Assembly: GCA_023101725.1 (NCBI GenBank)
Contig: JALJCO010003418.1
Coordinates: 10,001-74,000, forward strand
From: Atherinomorus stipes
Lineage: Eukaryota > Chordata > Actinopteri > Atheriniformes > Atherinidae
Reading direction: 5' to 3'
DNA: 64,000 nucleotides
The notes beneath the pieces were generated by a model, which worked only from the letters and a program-made list of their open reading frames with translations, was not told where the DNA came from and searched no databases. Both the position numbers and the translations under genes were made by a program. Of the stretch, positions 59,613 through 64,000 are shown one piece after another; positions within the stretch are counted from its first letter, which is position 1; each line of letters opens with the position of its first letter.

Positions 59613-59728
59613 ACACTCAGAGTTTGTTGAACCTGCTTCATGAAACGAACCCCTGATGTTCCACAGAGATGGAGTTTGAATGTCACGATTATAAACACAT
59701 CAGATCGTATCCAGATTCCTTTGTACAT

Positions 59729-59751
59729 CAATAATAATGATAATAATAATA

Positions 59752-59795
<44 letters not shown>

Positions 59796-59828
59796 AATGA
59801 AAACAATAATAATAATAATGATAATAAC

Positions 59829-59859
<31 letters not shown>

Positions 59860-60077
59860 TTAATAATAATGATGATGATAATGATAATAATAATAATAAT
59901 AATAATGATGATAATAATAATAATAATGATAATAATAATAATAATAAAAATAACAATAATGATAATAACAATAACAATCATAATGATAATAACAATAAAT
60001 GATGATAATAATAATAACAATAATGATAATAATAGTAACAATAATTAATATTATTAACAATAATAATAATAATAATG
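59729..60077. repeat. (AAT)n / (AATGAT)n microsatellite
   Basis: About 350 bp of TAA/AAT trinucleotides with interspersed GATGAT, AACAAT and AAAAAT interruptions. Asn-rich, Ile-rich and Leu-rich open frames on both strands are artefacts. Confidence 0.98.
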
Positions 60078-60221
60078 GATCAATAATGGATGATTTCCAC
60101 CTACCGGACCAAGTCAATGACACATCAGTGTCCTGTTGTCCGTCTGAGACTGTATAAAGATCATCTTCAGGACTTGTGACATCATCAGCTTCTCATGTCA
60201 TGATTCAGCTCATGTCAAGTT

Positions 60222-60324
60222 CATTCATTCATTCATTTTCTGTACCGCTTATCCAGTTCAGGGTCGGGGGGGGTTGCTGGAGCCTGTCCCAGCTATTATC
60301 AGGTGAGAGGCGGGAACACCTGGT
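60222..60324 (+). mobile_element. Fragment of a dispersed fish repeat (TTTTCTGTACCGCTTATCC family)
   Basis: (TTCA)n leads into TTTTCTGTACCGCTTATCCA, then GGGTCGGGGGGGGTTGCTGG, AGCCTGTCCCAGCT and GAGAGGCGGGAACACCTGG. This order of phrases is very common in teleost genomes as an interspersed repeat. It is cut off at 60324, where the L2-type LINE 3' end begins. The family name is uncertain. Confidence 0.6.
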
Positions 60325-61655
60325 TCAAGTTCAAGTTCAGTTTATTTGTACAGCACGCTTACAACGACCGCGGTCGCACAAAGTGCTTCACAGAGATTTA
60401 AAAGATTTCCAAATACAGATGAAAGAACACAGACACTGATGACAGCACATTAACACGAGACACACTAACACATTCACACCTACTGTGTGGTCATATGTGG
60501 AAAAACTAAAAACACAAATACACACAAAACACTGGTGTACTTAGAACATATAGAATGATAACAATGAATAAAATGGCCAAATTAGAAGATATAAAACACG
60601 TGACCAAATAAATACGTAAAAGAATAAAAAGTACAAAGTATGAATGACCATCTCGACTAGTTAAAAGCTAGAGCAAAGAAATATGTCTTCAGTAAAGTTT
60701 AAAGGCTTGGACAGACTGGGAACTTCTCATTTGTAGCGGCAGCCATTCCACAGTTTCGGGCCATCACTGAGAAGCTCTATCGCCTCGAGAAACACATCTG
60801 GTTCCAGGAACGTCTAAAAGCAACTGAGAAGAGGACCTCAGAGATCTAGTGGGAGCTGCCTGATCAAACCCATTCAGAGCCTTATAAGCCAGTAATAACA
60901 TTTTAAACTGGACCCTGAAGCTGACGGGAAGCCAGTGAAGCTCAGCGAGGACGGGAGTGATGTGGTCAGAAAGCCTCTTCCCGGTCAACAAACGGGCAGC
61001 TGCATTCTGAGCAAGCTGGAGACGGTGGAGGGATGATTTGCTGATGCCACAATAAAGTGAATTACAATAATCAAGACGAGACATAATAAGCAAATGAACC
61101 ACCTTCTCAAAGTCATGTTTGGGCAGGTAAGGTTTGACCTTCCCGAGGACTCGTAGGTGGAAGAAGACACTCTTGACCACTGAGCTAACTTGTTTATCAA
61201 GCTTCAAGGAATCGTCTGTGATTACCCCCCCCCCCCCCCCCCCCCAGGCTTTTAACAAAGGGACGAGAAAAAGAGGCCACAGATCCCAACATGCTGCATC
61301 ATTAGGCAGCTTATCTCCAAAAATAATTACTTCAGTTTTTTGTTAAGATGGAGGAAGTTGATTTCCATCCAGGCCTAGAGGTCCTGAAGACAATCAAGCA
61401 GCCCAGACACAGAACCATCTGTTGATTTAAGGGGAACATAAATTTGCAGGTCATCTGCATAGCAATGGTAGGAAATGTCATGTTTTCTAAATATTGACCC
61501 CAAAGGGAGTAAATAAAGCGAGAACAGGAGAGGCCCTAAAGTAGAACCTTGTGGGACGCCACAGGAAAGAGGTGCAGCAGCAGAGGAATGCTGTTCAAGC
61601 TGAACAGTAAAAGTTGGATCAGCGAGACAGGACCGAAACCAGCTTAGAACAAACA
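60325..61655 (-). pseudogene. 5'-truncated L2/Maui-type LINE with broken ORF2
   Basis: Reading on the minus strand from 61655, the RT block CGVPQGSTLGPLLFSLYLLP (about 61500-61565) is followed by HCYADDLQIYVPL (about 61445-61480). After a broken stretch come DDSLKLDKQVSSVVKSVFFH, SRLDYCNSLYCGISKSSLHR, LQLAQNAAARLLTGK and ITPVLAELHWLPV (60860-61220), the diagnostic C-terminal order of L2-type ORF2. The final part (about 60660-60760) is frameshifted. The 3' end reads AGCACTTTGTGCGACCGCGG, then GTACAAATAAACTGAACTTG and AACTTG, a typical L2 tail with short tandem repeats. A C18 tract at 61228-61245 lies near the frame break. The N-terminal endonuclease and most of the RT are absent, so it is a 5'-truncated dead copy. 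Confidence 0.93.
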
Positions 61656-61742
61656 TGTTTCCTGTTCATCGGTCGCTGTAAAGCTAGCTGTAACCATGAC
61701 AACCTAATCCAGATATGTACGGCATTTCTTTCTGTCATGCAG

Positions 61743-61891
61743 GACTTTGGGCCCAGATTCAGATGCCCCAACAGAGCGTAGACGTGGTGAAGGGTGACAA
61801 GGTGGTGCTGCGGGCCTCGTACAGCACGGACAGCAGCGACCTGAGCGCCCACTCCGTCCTCTGGAACTTCGTGTCCAACATCTCCCAGCTG
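61743..61891 (+). CDS. Single exon: first half of a V-set Ig domain, CTX/JAM family, most like ESAM
   Basis: The acceptor is TTTCTTTCTGTCATGCAG, with AG at 61741-61742, and the donor is CTGGTGAGC, with GT at 61892. The 149-bp exon starts in phase 1, as exons after a signal-peptide exon usually do, and ends in phase 0. The reading is LWAQIQMPQQSVDVVKGDKV, then VLRASYSTDSSDLSAHSVLW, then NFVSNISQL. Strand A-B (MPQQSVDVVKGDKVVL) and the C-strand Trp (VLWNF) are V-set features. The B-strand position normally occupied by Cys is Ala (LRASYS), as in ESAM and HEPACAM. In the CTX family the V domain is split over two exons just after the C strand, exactly where this exon stops. The family encodes type I membrane adhesion proteins of cell junctions; ESAM acts at endothelial junctions. 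One possible N-glycosylation site (NIS) is present. The signal-peptide exon was not found, and the next exon must lie beyond the window. HEPACAM or another VSIG relative remains possible. The surrounding introns carry an L2 LINE on the left and a minisatellite on the right. Confidence 0.72.
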
Positions 61892-62201
61892 GTGAGCTAG
61901 CACACGTGCACGCGACGGGCTGTCGTGTTTACACGGGAAGCTTTCCGAGTCGGAAGTCCTCACTCTGATTCAGATTCAGAAGACTTCGGGCCAGACGAGG
62001 GTGCAGCCACATGAGCAGCACATGTTTAACTCATCTGACGGGATTTTGTATGTTTCTGTGGCCTTTTCTTCAGTCTTTCATCACATAACGGTTAAAAATG
62101 TGCTTCTGATACGATTGTGTAAACAGCGACGGCTGGGCAGTGATCCGGCTTATGGACCAACAATAACACCTGAAAAAAAGATCTAAATTAAACAGACACA
62201 A
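61892..62201. other. Start of intron after the Ig exon
   Basis: Unique sequence following the GTGAGC donor, with an in-frame TAG right after the splice site. No further exon is recognised before the 21-bp array begins. Confidence 0.6.
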
Positions 62202-64000
62202 AAAGTAAAACATGTTTACAGCAGAATAAACATGTTTACAGCAGAATAAACATGTTTACAGCAGAATAAACATGTTTACAGCAGGAATAAACATGTTTAC
62301 AGCAGGAATAAACATGTTTACAGCAGAATAAACATGTTTACAGCAGGAATAAACATGTTTACAGCAGGAATAAACATGTTTACAGCAGGAATAAACATGT
62401 TTACAGCAGAATAAACATGTTTACAGCAGGAATAAAAAAAATAAACATGTTTACAGCAGAATAAACATGTTTACAGCAGGAATAAACATGTTTACAGCAG
62501 GAATAAACATGTTTACAGCAGAATAAACATGTTTACAGCAGAATAGAAATAAACATGTTTACAGCAGAATAAACATGTTTACAGCAGGAATAAACATGTT
62601 TACAGCAGGAATAAACATGTTTACAGCAGAATAAACATGTTTACAGCAGGAATAAACATGTTTACAGAAGGAATAAACATGTTTACAGCAGGAATAAACA
62701 TGTTTACAGAAGGAATAAACATGTTTACAGCAGGAATAAACATGTTTACAGCAGGAATAAACATGTTTACAGAAGGAATAAACATGTTTACAGAAGGAAT
62801 AAACATGTTTACAGCAGGAATAAACATGTTTACAGAAGGAATAAACATGTTTACAGCAGACTAAATAATGTTTACAGCAGGAATAAACATGTTTACAGAA
62901 GGAATAAACATGTTTACAGCAGACTGAACATGTTTACAGCAGGAATAAACATGTTTACAGCAGGAATAAACATGTTTACAGAAGGAATAAACATGTTTAC
63001 AGCAGACTGAACATGTTTACAGCAGGAATAAACATGTTTACAGCAGGAATAAACATGTTTACAGAAGGAATAAACATGTTTACAGCAGACTGAACATGTT
63101 TACAGCAGGAATAAACATGTTTACAGCAGGAATAAACATGTTTACAGAAGGAATAAACATGTTTACAGCAGACTGAACATGTTTACAGCAGGAATAAACA
63201 TGTTTACAGCAGGAATAAACATGTTTACAGAAGAAATAAACACATTTACAGCAGGAATAAACATGTTTACAGCAGGAATAAACACATTTACAGCAGGAAT
63301 AAACATGTTTACAGCAGACTGAACATGTTTACAGAAGGAATAAACATGTTTACAGCAGACTGAACATGTTTACAGCAGGAATAAACATGTTTACAGCAGA
63401 CTGAACATGTTTACAGAAGGAATAAACATGTTTACAGAAGGAATAAACATGTTTACAGCAGACTGAACATGTTTACAGAAGGAATAAACATGTTTACAGC
63501 AGACTGAACATGTTTACAGAAGGAATAAACATGTTTACAGCAGGAATAAACATGTTTACAGCAGGAATAAACATGTTTACAGCAGAATAAACATGTTTAC
63601 AGCAGACTGAACATGTTTACAGAAGGAATAAACATGTTTACAGCAGAATAAACATGTTTACAGCAGACTGAACATGTTTACAGAAGGAATAAATATGTTT
63701 ACAGCAGAATAAACATGTTTACAGCAGACTGAACATGTTTACAGAAGGAATAAACATGTTTACAGCAGGAATAAACATGTTTACAGCAGAATAAACATGT
63801 TTACAGCAGACTGAACATGTTAACAGAAGGAATAAACATGTTTACAGCAGAATAAACATGTTTACAGCAGACGGAACATATTTACAGAAGGAATAAACAT
63901 GTTTACAGCAGAATAAACATGTTTACAGCAGACTGAACATGTTTACAGCAGGAATAAACATGTTTACAGCAGAATAAACATGTTTACAGCAGACTGAACA
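62202..64000. repeat. 20/21-bp palindromic minisatellite running off the window, about 87 copies
   Basis: The unit is AATAAACATGTTTACAGCAG plus an optional G. Variants are AGAAGG for AGCAGG, GACTGAACATG for GGAATAAACATG, and rare ACACATTTACA and ATATGTT. The core TAAACATGTTTA is a perfect 12-bp palindrome that fits the p53-family half-site RRRCWWGYYY. It also contains back-to-back forkhead cores (ATAAACA and TGTTTAC). From about 62880 onward a compound order with GACTGAACATG units recurs. The array continues past base 64000. Both strands read repetitive 75-codon frames that are artefacts. Confidence 0.97.

Noticed and set aside
59591..60123. Asn-rich, Ile-rich and Leu-rich open frames
   Set aside because: They are frames of the (AAT)n microsatellite.

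Overview
The window looks like nuclear DNA of a teleost fish. The evidence is an L2/Maui-type LINE with a typical fish 3' tail, Tc1-like transposon remnants carrying the [13 protein letters not shown] motif, a second non-LTR reverse-transcriptase remnant, several small inverted-repeat elements, and one spliced vertebrate exon. No bacterial or organellar gene, rRNA, tRNA or CRISPR array was seen. The species cannot be named from the sequence alone.

A little over half of the 64 kb is tandem repeat, in at least twelve unrelated minisatellite families. In order they are: a 25-bp unit (0.2-1.65 kb); a giant 67/72/77-bp CpG-rich array of about 250 copies (2.58-20.45 kb); a 73/74-bp unit (22.6-24.5 kb); a 61-bp unit (28.6-29.8 kb); a 9/10-bp G-quadruplex-type array (30.1-30.75 kb); an 11-bp unit (32.65-33.2 kb); a 9/12-bp TTCTCATCA-type array (37.06-41.97 kb); a 17-bp unit (43.3 kb); a 22-bp unit (44.1-45.4 kb); a 19-bp unit with a 1.2-kb higher-order duplication (50.35-53.27 kb); a 70-bp unit that is itself a perfect 22-bp-stem hairpin (56.6-57.27 kb); and a 20/21-bp palindromic unit running off the right edge (62.2-64.0 kb). 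Microsatellites (TA, CA, CT, AAT, TGAA) fill further gaps.

Between the arrays lie transposon fossils. A Tc1-like element (27.18-28.07 kb) is nested in a TTAA-flanked inverted-repeat element (26.42-28.11 kb), and a truncated second copy of the Tc1 lies at 36.2-36.8 kb. A small Tc1-type MITE at 46.5 kb has an inverted relative at 21.0 kb. One inverted-repeat element is apparently nested in another at 31.7-32.6 kb. A broken LINE lies at 55.17-56.12 kb (+), and a 5'-truncated L2-type LINE at 60.33-61.65 kb (-).

The only convincing host gene piece is one exon at 61743-61891 (+). It encodes the first half of a V-set immunoglobulin domain of the CTX/JAM/ESAM type, most like ESAM. The unusual Ala in place of the B-strand Cys and the phase-0 split after the C strand both fit that family. 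The rest of the gene was not found here; the signal-peptide exon is presumably upstream and the next exon beyond the window. If so, much of the window may be intronic or 5'-flanking sequence of this gene.

The very long open frames, up to about 6000 codons across 2.5-20.5 kb, are by-products of stop-free repeat units, not genes. The most unusual aspects are the size and CpG-polymorphic structure of the giant array, and arrays whose units contain exact consensus binding motifs (CACGTG, p53/forkhead, SOX) or structure-forming DNA (G4, hairpins).
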